DNA of 64,000 nt from Candidatus Finniella inopinata (GTDB lineage Bacteria; Pseudomonadota; Alphaproteobacteria; Paracaedibacterales; CAIULA01). The position numbers were made by a program, and so were the translations under genes. Below, in pieces: positions 53,669-63,063 of this stretch. Every line of letters starts with the position of its first letter. The first letter of the stretch is position 1. Under the pieces are notes generated by a model. It searched no databases. It saw only the letters and a program-made list of their open reading frames with translations, and had not been told where the DNA came from. The DNA lies in the NCBI RefSeq assembly GCF_004210305.1, contig NZ_SCFB01000006.1, positions 1 to 64,000 on the forward strand, given 5' to 3'.

Positions 53669-56305
53669 ATGCTAGAAAAAACCTTTAACCCGAAAAGCTT
53701 TGAATCGATTCGCTACCTTCAGACGCAGCCCTTTTTTAAGGCTGACCCAACGTCAGATAAAAACCCGTTTACCCTGATGATGCCGCCGCCCAACGTGACC
53801 GGCAGCCTGCATTTGGGGCATGCGTTGACGTATACACTGCAAGATATTCTGGTGCGCTTTAAACGCCAATGCGGGTTTGATGCCTTATGGCAACCAGGAA
53901 CCGACCATGCTGGCATTGCGACACAAATGGTGGTGGAGCGTCAATTGGCTGAAAAAAACATATCGCGACAAGACTTGGGGCGGGATGCTTTTTTGGAAAA
54001 GGTTTGGGAATGGAAAAAAGAATCAGGGGACACGATTGTTGAACAACAGCGCCGGTTGGGCATTTCACCCGACTGGGAACGGTCGCGCTTTACCATGGAT
54101 GAAGGGTTGTCTGAAGCCGTCAGCAAAGTCTTTATAGAGCTTTATCAAAAAGGTCTTATCTATCGCGCTAAACGCCTTGTTAATTGGGATTCCAAGCTTA
54201 AAACAGCCATTTCTGATTTAGAGGTTATCAACCAAGACGTTAAGGGACACCTGTATTATATTCGCTATCCACTGGCTGATGATCCAACGCAAGGCATCCT
54301 GGTGGCAACAACACGGCCCGAGACTTTGTTCGGGGACACAGCTGTGGCCGTGCATCCCGATGATGAACGGTATCAGCACCTGATTGGTAAAATGGTCCAC
54401 CTGCCCCTTACGGACAGGGTTATTCCCATCATCGCCGATACCTATTGCGACCCCGAAAAGGGCACAGGGGCTGTCAAAATAACCCCAGGCCATGACTTTA
54501 ATGACTTTGCTGTGGGTGAACGCCACGGCCTGCCGCAGATCAATATTTTAGATGCCGATGCTTGTTTGAACGATCAGGTGCCTGCAGAATTTCAAGGATT
54601 GTCGGTTGACAAAGGTTGTGAAAAAGTTGTGACCGAACTGGCCGAGCATGCCCTGTTGATAAATGTAGAGGCGATAACCCATGCCGTTCCTTATGGTGAT
54701 CGGTCAGGCGTTCAAATCCAGCCATGGTTGACCGACCAGTGGTTTGTGGATGCCAAGGTTTTGGCTGAGCCGGCGATTAAAGCCGTAGAGGAAGGCCGCA
54801 TCCGTTTCGTGCCCGAACAATGGAATAATACGTATTTCGAGTGGCTACGGAACATTCAGCCTTGGTGTATTTCGCGGCAAATTTGGTGGGGGCATCAGAT
54901 CCCTGCGTGGTACGGCCCTGATGGTCATGTCTTCGTGGCTAAGGACGACGAGGCGGCCCAGGCACAAGCCATCGCCCATTATGGCGAAAAGGTTAACCTG
55001 ACCCGCGATACCGATGTTCTGGATACATGGTTTTCATCCGCCTTATGGCCTTTTTCCACCCTGGGTTGGCCTCAGGACGAAACGCTATTAGACCGTTACT
55101 ATCCAACAGATGTGTTAATCACCGGCTTTGATATTATCTTCTTTTGGGTCGCCCGCATGATCATGATGGGGCTGTACTTTAAGGATGATGTTCCATTTCG
55201 CACCGTTTACATTCACGCGTTGGTGCGCGATGAAAAGGGTCAAAAAATGTCCAAGTCAAAGGGGAACATTATCAACCCTTTGGAAATTATTGACAAGTAT
55301 GGAACCGATGCGTTGCGCTTTACCCTGGCTGCCCTAGCCGCCCCCGGGCGTGACATAAAGTTGGGCGAATCGCGTGTGGAAGGCTACCGCAATTTCCTGA
55401 CCAAAATTTGGAACTCTGCCCGCTTTTTGCAAATGAACGACTGCACTTATAACCCAGATTTTGACAGTAACAATTGCCAACATTTGTTGAACCGTTGGAT
55501 TGTTTATAAAACAAAAATGTTGGCCAGGGATGTTCACCAACACCTGGAAACGTATCGTTTTGATTGGGGTGCGCAAAGCCTGTATCAATTCCTGTGGGGG
55601 AATTTTTGCGATATTTATATTGAATGCTTGAAGCCGCTGTTACATGAAACGGACGACCAGGACCTCCATCAAGAAACCCGTCAAACCGCCAGCTGGGTTT
55701 TGCTGGAATTTTTGAAGGTTGCCCACCCGTTCATTCCGCTAGTGACCGAAGAATTGTGGCACGCCTTTTACCCGAACGCGCCTCACTTATTGATTCAAAG
55801 CGCTTGGCCCGCCATCGATGGGGCATTAGCAGAGAATAAAGACTTAAAGGCCGTGGACTTTGCCTTAAGCATCGTGGCCGAAGTGCGGTCGCTTCGCGGA
55901 TTGTTCAATCTGTCCCCTAACCTAAAGATCCCTTTGCTGTTAGATGGTGGTTGCATGAATGACGCAACCGTTTTGCAAGCCCATCAGTCGTGGATTTTGC
56001 ACCTTGCGCGTTTAGAAAGCTTTGACTTCAACCCAAAGGACGAAGAAAAACAGAAAAGCGTTCCGTTTGTGATCGGACAAAACACTTTCTACTTAAAGTT
56101 AGGGCATTTAATTAATCTTGAGGCTGCCTATAAAGTTTTGGACATCAAGTTGGAAACGTTGATGAAAGAATCAAACCACTTAGAGAATAAACTTCGAAAC
56201 ACTGCCTATCAGCAGGCAAAACCTGAATCATGGCAGACTGACAAACAGTTGTTAGAAACGAAACAGCACGAACAAAAACGGTTGAGGCGAATTGTGGAGG
56301 GGTAA
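53669..56305 (+). CDS. valS: Valyl-tRNA synthetase
   Basis: 878 residues. Class I synthetase charging tRNA-Val. The HIGH-like motif is HLGH at 48-51, preceded by MMPPPNVTGS. The editing (CP1) domain has ATTRPETLFGDTAVAVHPDD near 212-231 and the KMSKS loop is KMSKSKGN near 527. The anticodon-binding domain and a C-terminal coiled coil (INLEAAYKVLDIKLETLMKES) follow. Length is normal for Alphaproteobacteria. Confidence 0.96.
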   Translation: MLEKTFNPKSFESIRYLQTQPFFKADPTSDKNPFTLMMPPPNVTGSLHLGHALTYTLQDILVRFKRQCGFDALWQPGTDHAGIATQMVVERQLAEKNISRQDLGRDAFLEKVWEWKKESGDTIVEQQRRLGISPDWERSRFTMDEGLSEAVSKVFIELYQKGLIYRAKRLVNWDSKLKTAISDLEVINQDVKGHLYYIRYPLADDPTQGILVATTRPETLFGDTAVAVHPDDERYQHLIGKMVHLPLTDRVIPIIADTYCDPEKGTGAVKITPGHDFNDFAVGERHGLPQINILDADACLNDQVPAEFQGLSVDKGCEKVVTELAEHALLINVEAITHAVPYGDRSGVQIQPWLTDQWFVDAKVLAEPAIKAVEEGRIRFVPEQWNNTYFEWLRNIQPWCISRQIWWGHQIPAWYGPDGHVFVAKDDEAAQAQAIAHYGEKVNLTRDTDVLDTWFSSALWPFSTLGWPQDETLLDRYYPTDVLITGFDIIFFWVARMIMMGLYFKDDVPFRTVYIHALVRDEKGQKMSKSKGNIINPLEIIDKYGTDALRFTLAALAAPGRDIKLGESRVEGYRNFLTKIWNSARFLQMNDCTYNPDFDSNNCQHLLNRWIVYKTKMLARDVHQHLETYRFDWGAQSLYQFLWGNFCDIYIECLKPLLHETDDQDLHQETRQTASWVLLEFLKVAHPFIPLVTEELWHAFYPNAPHLLIQSAWPAIDGALAENKDLKAVDFALSIVAEVRSLRGLFNLSPNLKIPLLLDGGCMNDATVLQAHQSWILHLARLESFDFNPKDEEKQKSVPFVIGQNTFYLKLGHLINLEAAYKVLDIKLETLMKESNHLENKLRNTAYQQAKPESWQTDKQLLETKQHEQKRLRRIVEG

Positions 56306-56376
56306 ATTTATGAGACTGATACAGTTCATTGAAGGTTCTCCTCCTTTAGACAGCATACGACATCCAGCCCAGATGC

Positions 56377-57531
56377 TTATTTATAACAAATGGCATTATG
56401 CAAGCAATGAAAGTTCAACATAGCTTTATCACATAATTTCTGACCTAAAATGTGATCTATTGATTTGTCATATGATTCTAATGTTTGTTTATGCAGCTTT
56501 TCTGCTAGATCTGGATCATCATATCTAAGAGCACGTTCTGTACCTAATGCTTTCAATAACCCATCCATTTTGGGTGTATTACTATTCAGCGCAATAAATC
56601 TTGTGCCCAGACAACCCGCAGCTATTGTATGATGAAATCTCCCACTCACTAGCAATTCTGCATTTTCAATACACGATAGCCATTGGTCTATATTTTTGGC
56701 CTCAAAAATTTTTAAATCGAATTTAAGTCTGGGTTTTACAAAAGCAATGAATTCCCTATCGTCCTTGGCAGCCCAGTCTTTTGCTCCATATAAAAAGGTT
56801 ATGCTATATCCTTGTCGATGCATTGCATTTAAGTAAGAGCTGAACTGGGAAAGCCCATTTTTAAATTCATCAATATTACCCCTTTCATCAGACAAAATAT
56901 TCAAATTCAGCCAGTTAGCAGAACCTGCAATTAATAAGGTTTTAGGATCCTTTTTTCCGTCAGGGGTGTAATGATTTTTAATATATAGGGGCGAGCAATC
57001 GAAGCTCTCAATCGCTCTAATTCCTATCTTCCTTGCTAAAGTATAACTTAAGTGCTCACGAATTTCTGCAAAGTCTATAGCGTCATAAACAAGCTTGTAT
57101 AATTTTATAATGTTACGGTCATCAACTGAAAGATTGTCTTGTGGGTAGATTGAATGATTTATAATTTCCACATGCTTTCTGCAAAATACTTTAGCGACAT
57201 AGCACAAATACAATAAGCTTAAAGGGGCAGGTCTGACTCCGTGAAGGGTCCCTTCACCATTCACAATTATAATATCATTCTGCTTTATCCTTTTTATAAT
57301 TTCGGAATGTGATACAGAGAATTTAATAAAATTATTTCCATCATTAAACTCTTGGATAGAGCTTGGAGGTGCGGTGATCTTATAAGTTTCTGTGATTGAG
57401 ATGGAATCTAATTGATATCCCAGTTTGGTAATTTCATCTTTAATTGCCAGGCTGGTGGCAGTACATCCAAAGTGATACCAATTTGTGGTATCGTTAATCA
57501 GCAGGACTCTGCTCAGCTTCTCTTTATTCAT
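56377..57531 (-). CDS. Polysaccharide pyruvyl transferase-family protein
   Basis: 384 residues without a signal peptide. The GT-B-like fold of the family is suggested by IIIVNGEGTLHGVRP near 92-106 and the C-terminal LLVSGRFHHTIAAGCLGTRFIALNSNTPKMDGLL near 295-328, which carries the conserved SGRxH and the Ser-Asn-xx-Lys part. Such enzymes add pyruvate ketals to cell-surface sugars; some relatives act as glycosyltransferases. It stands alone between valS and the broken methyltransferase-like gene, so the pathway is not shown. AT-rich compared with valS. Confidence 0.85.
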   Translation of the reverse strand: MNKEKLSRVLLINDTTNWYHFGCTATSLAIKDEITKLGYQLDSISITETYKITAPPSSIQEFNDGNNFIKFSVSHSEIIKRIKQNDIIIVNGEGTLHGVRPAPLSLLYLCYVAKVFCRKHVEIINHSIYPQDNLSVDDRNIIKLYKLVYDAIDFAEIREHLSYTLARKIGIRAIESFDCSPLYIKNHYTPDGKKDPKTLLIAGSANWLNLNILSDERGNIDEFKNGLSQFSSYLNAMHRQGYSITFLYGAKDWAAKDDREFIAFVKPRLKFDLKIFEAKNIDQWLSCIENAELLVSGRFHHTIAAGCLGTRFIALNSNTPKMDGLLKALGTERALRYDDPDLAEKLHKQTLESYDKSIDHILGQKLCDKAMLNFHCLHNAICYK

Positions 57532-57743
57532 ACAACCAAGCCTTTATAATTTGGGTACGCGGTGCCCTTCTTTTACGTAGAATTTACTATACTGAGTTCC
57601 TGAGCCAAAATTAAAAATGCTTTAGCTACAATACATGACAACCTCATCTAGGAGTTTCTGAAACCATAAATGGTTTGACTTACATTAAATCCGACAATAC
57701 TGTGTTTCAATTAAATATATTTTACTCAAATGGATTAATTTTA

Positions 57744-58643
57744 ATGAAATTGAAAACAATATTAACAACACTGACGCTGCTGATTTGTTGTGTCCAAAAG
57801 TCCAACGGTTCTTCAGCATCAAGTTCCAGCACACCCTCCCTTGCTTAGATACTGGCAAAGAATTCATCTTGCCGGTCTCTCGTTGTAGGATGTGGAAAAA
57901 ATCCTGGTTCTTGGAAGTCATCTTCTGAATCTCGCGGGCAATACAATGAATGGGAGGCAACTAAAGATGGTGACCATTCCCATAAAGGGTGTCTAACCTT
58001 AGCAGAGGATGGTGCGGTTCAACCTGACCTTCTCTTCGATTGGACTCAACCTGTGCCGGAATCTATGCACAACAGGTTTGATATTATTTATTTAGAAAAA
58101 TTGCCCCCTGTTGTTTTAGAACAACCAATTTGCATGCAAAACTTATTTGCCTGTCTTTCGTCAAAAGGAAAGGGTTATTTAGATCATCAGTTTCAACAAA
58201 AACCTGGAACGGATTACGCTTTAACAAATCCTTTCACGATGACCATGCCTGCCTTTTCAGAGGAAACTCAGAAAAAAATAAGCGGCCTTAAAAAGTTGGA
58301 AGAAGCTTTTACCAAAAGCTTTTATGAAAAAGCTAACATTTCTAAGGGGATCCCTATGAGTAAAGAACAGTTCACTGCTCTTATTTTATCTGACCCAACG
58401 TTGGGAAAAATGAATGCAAAAGTATACGAGATAAAGGGGCAGATAGAATCGTTTATTAACCAAGAGATTCTATCTCAAAGAGCGCAAGCCTATACCCTTC
58501 TTAGAGAACCAGCGAATGCCTTAGCGAAAAAATATATGGAGGGGTTTGGATTTCACAAAATTGAAGTCAAAATCTATGGAAAGCAAAAGAATCCCTTTAA
58601 TGAACGGAATAATTCAACGTTGATTCAAGTTCAAAAGCCCTAG
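57744..58643 (+). pseudogene. Secreted methyltransferase-like protein with an in-frame amber codon
   Basis: ATG at 57744 encodes a signal peptide (LTTLTLLICC) and a Ser-rich start (SNGSSASSSS), then TAG at 57846-57848. The same frame stays open for another 265 codons to 58643, with no other stop. It contains LVVGCGKNPG, which looks like SAM motif I, then TLAEDGAVQPDLLFDW and FDIIYLEKLPP, in the order of a Rossmann methyltransferase. A GTG at 58053 could start a shorter product without the SAM motif. Only one base separates this from an intact gene of about 299 residues. Read-through or suppression is possible but unproven. Confidence 0.72.
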
Positions 58644-58649
58644 TACCCT

Positions 58650-59519
58650 CTAAAAATGATACTTATCGAGCATGGCTTTCAGGTGGTCCTTTAGCTGAGG
58701 GTCGGCATAGGCAAAAGCCATATTCGCCTCTAGCCAGCCTTCCTTTGTACCGCAATCAAAGCGCTGCCCTTGGAATCGAAATCCGCACAACCCCCTTGGA
58801 ATCATGGCTTGAATAGCATCAGTTAGTTGAATTTCCCCACCGGCCCCTGGCTTTTGGGTGCGCAAATGCTGAAATATCTGGCTGTTCAATATATAACGCC
58901 CTATGACTGCAATCCGCGAAGGTGCTTGGTCGATGGCCGGTTTTTCCACTACAGCTTCCGCAATTATCTTTTGTCCATCGGCGTCTTGAGAGGTTTTTAA
59001 TATGCCGTAGCGGTTGGTGTGATCATAGGGAACCTCCATAACACCCACCATATTGCCCTCTAAGGGGCTGTAGGCTTGGGTCATCTGTTGAAGGCATGGG
59101 TGGTCCGCCAAAACCAAATCATCGGCCAGAATGACCGCAAAGGCGTCTTCATTGACCAGTTCCTGTGCACACAAAACAGCGTGCCCCAATCCAAGGGGGG
59201 CTTGTTGACGAATGTAGATGGCCTGTCCTGGGTTTAATTTGATATCCTCGATCAGAGACAGCTCTTGCACTTTCCCGCGCGCCCTTAAGGCCATCTCTAG
59301 CATTGGGCAGGAATCAAAATGATCCTCAATAGCTGTTTTTCCTTGGGATGTCACAAAAATGAACCGCTCAATGCCGGCCGCCTTTGCCTCCTCCACCGCA
59401 TATTGAATCAAGGGCTTGTCAACAACGACCATCATTTCTTTGGGGATTGACTTGGTGGCAGGCAGGAAACGACTGCCTAGGCCAGCCACCGGGAATATAC
59501 ACGTTTTAATGGGATTCAT
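58650..59519 (-). CDS. galU: UTP-glucose-1-phosphate uridylyltransferase
   Basis: 289 residues. Makes UDP-glucose for envelope sugars. Clear motifs: PVAGLGSRFLPATKSIPKEMM (10-30), QYAVEEAKAAGIERFIFVTSQGK near 40-62, LGLGHAVLCA near 108, and EKPAIDQAPSRIAVIGRYIL near 190. Full length. It ends near the methyltransferase-like gene and follows mipZ by 5 bp on the same strand, so it is probably cotranscribed with it. Confidence 0.96.
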   Translation of the reverse strand: MNPIKTCIFPVAGLGSRFLPATKSIPKEMMVVVDKPLIQYAVEEAKAAGIERFIFVTSQGKTAIEDHFDSCPMLEMALRARGKVQELSLIEDIKLNPGQAIYIRQQAPLGLGHAVLCAQELVNEDAFAVILADDLVLADHPCLQQMTQAYSPLEGNMVGVMEVPYDHTNRYGILKTSQDADGQKIIAEAVVEKPAIDQAPSRIAVIGRYILNSQIFQHLRTQKPGAGGEIQLTDAIQAMIPRGLCGFRFQGQRFDCGTKEGWLEANMAFAYADPQLKDHLKAMLDKYHF

Positions 59520-59524
59520 AATGG

Positions 59525-60346
59525 TTACGCAATTCTTGAGTTCTGTCTTTGTTGGGGCAACTGGATTGCTTCCATAAGTGTTTTCAGCTCTTGCTTAGCA
59601 GCAATGTGTGAAAGGCTTAAAGCTGTGTTGCTCTCTTTCAAATCTAATAAAGTTAAACCGCTTAGGAACAATTCACGAAAAATAACCCGCTCACCAAATC
59701 CATCGATCAACCGAAAACCAATTCGCTTAGACAACGCGCGTAAGACTTTCCCCATTTCTTCTTTGTTGCGGGAATAAATGCTGCTAAGGCGGTTACGCAA
59801 TACGATCCAATCAATCGACCCACCATCACGAATAGCCCGCTGTTTTTTTTGCTCCCACACCATTTCTGCATAAGTACTGGGCCTTAGAATGTCCAATGAC
59901 TCAGGAGTAACCCTGACCAGCATGTCCAGATCAATAAAGCTGTCATTCAAGGGGGTGATCAGCATGTCTGCATACGAATGGGCAAGGCGTGACAGAAAAT
60001 TGTCACTTCCGGGTGTATCAATCACGATGTAATCAACAGCACTTAGGTTCTGTATGATGCCTGAAAGTTTTTCTGTATCTTCCGCTTCGGCCTCACCTTG
60101 GTTGGCCAGCGTGCTTTTAAACACGGCCTCATGCTGGGGCAGGGGAAGGTCCTCGCCCTTATTTTGTTGACGAACTCGGCGATTTTCCACATAGCGCGTC
60201 AACGTTCCCTGCCTGGCGTCAATATCCAAACTGCCAACTTGGTGTCCTTCGCGCAGCAACCAGGTGATGACGTGCATGGCCGCTGTCGACTTTCCCGTTC
60301 CGCCCTTTTCATTGCCCAAAACGATGATGTAGGGTTTCTTGCTCAT
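59525..60346 (-). CDS. mipZ: Division-plane positioning ATPase MipZ
   Basis: 273 residues. A ParA/MinD-type ATPase that forms a gradient from the chromosome origin and inhibits FtsZ near the poles. The deviant Walker A is KGGTGKST at 14-21; switch I is LDIDARQGTLTRYVENR, which is MipZ-specific, and the Walker B region is VDYIVIDTPGSDNFLSRL. LVRVTPESLDILRPSTYAEMVWEQKK and WIVLRNRLSS are also characteristic. It is a strong marker of Alphaproteobacteria. Confidence 0.94.
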   Translation of the reverse strand: MSKKPYIIVLGNEKGGTGKSTAAMHVITWLLREGHQVGSLDIDARQGTLTRYVENRRVRQQNKGEDLPLPQHEAVFKSTLANQGEAEAEDTEKLSGIIQNLSAVDYIVIDTPGSDNFLSRLAHSYADMLITPLNDSFIDLDMLVRVTPESLDILRPSTYAEMVWEQKKQRAIRDGGSIDWIVLRNRLSSIYSRNKEEMGKVLRALSKRIGFRLIDGFGERVIFRELFLSGLTLLDLKESNTALSLSHIAAKQELKTLMEAIQLPQQRQNSRIA

Positions 60347-60502
60347 AGAAATTTCTTTTGCGATTTTGTTTGACGTTATCTTAGCTCATACCCCTCTTAG
60401 ATGAAAAGGTCGGAATTTTTTAAGGGTGGCGAAGCTCTTAACAAATCCAAAAAAATAACTACATTGTAACTACAATAAGCAGACAAAAGGAAAACACGAA
60501 AG

Positions 60503-60742
60503 ATGCGCTTAGATATCGTAACAATTGGAAATTTTAAAGGGGTTCGGTTGCCTAAGTCCTTGTTGGCCCAGTGTGATTTTCAAAAAACAGTAGAAGTAGA
60601 AGTCAGAGGCGGAGAGCTTGTTTTTAAAAAGCCTAACTATCTAAGAACAGGTTGGCTGGAGGCATTTTCAGCCGCCCCGCAAGATATTGACCGAGAATGG
60701 CTAGATGCTTCTTTGGAATCACCAGTTAAGTTTAAGCGATAA
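60503..60742 (+). CDS. MazE/AbrB-type antitoxin-like protein
   Basis: 79 residues after an AAAGGA site. The N-terminus (IGNFKGVRLPKSLLAQCDFQKTVEVEVRGGELVFKKP) is the swapped-hairpin AbrB/MazE DNA-binding fold; the C-terminal part (GWLEAFSAAPQDIDREWLDA) looks like the toxin-binding tail. The expected MazF/PemK toxin is absent downstream; instead the 3' end overlaps a remnant of another antitoxin on the minus strand. It may be an orphan antitoxin or regulator. Confidence 0.78.
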   Translation: MRLDIVTIGNFKGVRLPKSLLAQCDFQKTVEVEVRGGELVFKKPNYLRTGWLEAFSAAPQDIDREWLDASLESPVKFKR

Positions 60743-60950
60743 AGTCACAAGGAACGCTGACAGATGGATTTTTGGGGATAATGCTAAGTCGAAAGCCCAA
60801 GCCATCCAAGATCACCCCAAGCGTTTCAATTTTAGGTTGCCTCTTGGCCGAAAAGAGTTTGTAGAGATTCTGCCGGTTAAGGCTTGTCTTTTTGGCAAGT
60901 TCACCAATTCCTCCCCTGCGCTTTTGATCGAAACTCGCAAGTATGGTTCC
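60732..60950 (-). pseudogene. Remnant of an addiction-module antidote (HTH) gene
   Basis: On the minus strand a frame of 72 codons gives GGIGELAKKTSLNRQNLYKLFSA and KIETLGVILDGLGFRLSI, which is the helix-turn-helix of the probable addiction-module antidote family (HigA-like, partner of a RelE-type killer). No start codon exists: a TGA lies directly upstream (60951-60953). The N-terminal third is lost. Its stop codon overlaps the end of the MazE-like gene. Confidence 0.65.
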
Positions 60951-60983
60951 TCAAAGCCTGCCGTGGGGGGAATTTCAGGGTGT

Positions 60984-62503
60984 CTACTCTGCAAATTTAA
61001 TGCCAGACTCCATCAAACCCGCAATCATACTATAACGCCAAGCCGGCCAAGCCTTTGTTAGTTGGGAACCATGTGGCGTATGACAGTAGATCGTTGTCAG
61101 CATATCATTAGGGCCACGAAAAGTGATTTCGGTCGTTTGAGACGAATCAACATCTGCATTGAGAAAATGCTTGAATGCTTTGATCATATCATCAAATTTA
61201 ACCTGTTTTTTTCCACCCTTTAAATCTTTCCAAACATCAAGTCCTGGGGAAAAGGGGACTTCTGATGATGAAGAGGAGGAGGAGGATTCCGACGCTATAG
61301 ATTTTGAAGCTGAGGCTGAGGAAGAAGCAGCATTAGCGGCAATGGCCATCCTATGAAGTTCTCCATATACGCCGGATTCATCATCATCGGACGATTGTCC
61401 TTCATGTTGAGATGGTTCTGGTTCTTCTGTTAAAGCTTGTCGATCAGTGTTAGTACTTGAACTGCTGGAACTTTCACTAGAGGTTTTAGGATTCGCAACT
61501 TTCTCTGCGCGAAGTTTAGAAAGTTCGCCCTTAAATTGTTTCCTTGTTTCATCCATCTTCGTTAGTAATTCTTGAGCTTTTGATTCTAATTCTATGTATG
61601 GCCAAACACAGACGTCAAAAATCCCTTTTAAAGGAACGAAATTATTATAAATTATTTTTTTTGTTTTAAAGTGTTCTTCTGTTTTTTTCATATCTGAGAC
61701 AAGTTTTAGCCCCAACGATCTAGCCTCTAAATCATGGCTCGTCATACGCATAGATACATCAAAAAAACTCACGTCATGAAAATGCCGTTGCCCTTTCTCA
61801 AGAAGTTCTGTTAAATTTCTCTCCAGTGTTCTACCTAAAGGCGATATTTTATATTTAAAACCCCTATAATCTTGTTCGACAGACTCAAACATATCATTCG
61901 ATATTCGTTCGTAAATATTCGGCAGTCCACTTTTTTTTAGATGTTTTATTAAATATCTTGCCATCTTTTGGTAGTACGATAACTCAAGGTAATCACCAGT
62001 ATCTATGATTCTCCTGGTGTGTTTAGACATCAAACTGATGGGGCTTTTTAATCTTGTAATCGTGAAGTAGATATTCATAGATAAAAAGGATGCCCCCTTT
62101 AGAGCATCATAGTTTGAACCTTTAATGGACTTACAAATAAGCTGTGTACACATTAATGTATTAATTGATTCATTAGTAGATTCTATTGCTAGATTCAACA
62201 GATCTGTTGCTGGCATGACAGAGTCTAACGCTTTAAGATCATCGTTGGATTTACCTTGTATCTCAAAAAATTCCAATACTTTTTCATCAATTGAGGAATT
62301 TTGATCTTGAAGCATGCTCAAAATTGCTTGATGGAAAAGTTTACGCCCGGCAACGACCGCCTCTATTTTCTCCAGATTTCCCCTGTTTCTTGGGCCGAAA
62401 TGGTCAAATAATGCTGCTGGTTCGGCAGAAGTTACTTCTGCAGATGCCAGTAAGGTGTTGGGAAGAAGAAAAACGATTAAAAGTAATAATGATATTATAT
62501 ACG
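60984..62503 (-). CDS. Secreted protein with Ser tracts and HicA-like tail; start codon unclear
   Basis: The first usable start is a TTG at 62321 (445 residues), but the frame stays open for about 60 codons upstream. That stretch encodes a convincing signal peptide (SLLLLIVFLLPNTLLASA) before a TAG near 62510, with no ATG, GTG or TTG in front of it. The true start was therefore probably lost. The body is helical; two Ser tracts lie near residues 280 and 350 (numbered from the TTG) with an acidic linker between them. The last 75 residues (MIKAFKHFLNAD...IYCHTPHGSQLTKAWPAWRY) share the PHG...P.W pattern with the protein at 2843-4486, a HicA-like fold, but lack its GSH. Function unknown. Confidence 0.62.
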
Positions 62504-62579
62504 GTGCACCCTAACGATAATAGGTATTTGATAAATATACATAGAGGAAAAATGCCTTAACATCAATACACTTTCTTTA

Positions 62580-63063
62580 AATATACGTTTGTTTGAAAAT
62601 ATATAAAAAAATTATAACATTTTTATCATACTTTTTAAATAAGAATTTCTGAACTTCCCCTCTCTAATAATATATTATTTATTAAAAGGTGGTTAGTAGT
62701 GGTAGAAGGGGTTCTAAAACATGTATAAATTTTTTTCCACAACCTTATCCACAGGTAAATTTCCTCGAAAAATGAAACGGTTTCAGTCTTTTTGGGGAAT
62801 CTTAAAATTTTAAGGAAACTTGATAACAGGCTGTGATCAAAAGAATCACTTGTGTATAAGATGTTGAATAAGATCGACTTATCCCAAGATAATAAAAAAT
62901 ATTTGGATTTTCATATTTTGTAAGCAGGTTTTAAGCCAAGATATCAACAAAGTTATTAACAGTTTTTTTCGTTCAATAATTTTTTTTTAGGGGTTGCAGG
63001 AGTGAAAAAGGTTTCGTAGGATTAATTTTAGTAAAATTAATTGATTCTTCGAGAGTAGCACGA
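62580..63063. other. AT-rich intergenic region with DnaA boxes, candidate replication origin
   Basis: A 480-bp region without genes. It contains a perfect DnaA box TTATCCACA (62745-62753), a near match TTTTCCACA (62733-62741), TGTGTATAA (62851-62859, the complement of TTATACACA) and TTATCCCAA (62879-62887). AT-rich stretches lie on both sides (62580-62730 and 62890-62990), suited to unwinding. Box clustering with an AT-rich region is the usual architecture of oriC. Genes known to flank alphaproteobacterial origins, such as hemE or dnaA, are not seen here. The promoter of the gene at 63064 must also lie in this region. Confidence 0.5.

Noticed and set aside
57685..57960. Minus-strand reading frame upstream of the methyltransferase-like gene
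   Set aside because: It covers the signal peptide of the plus-strand gene on the other strand, and its sequence shows no protein-like features.
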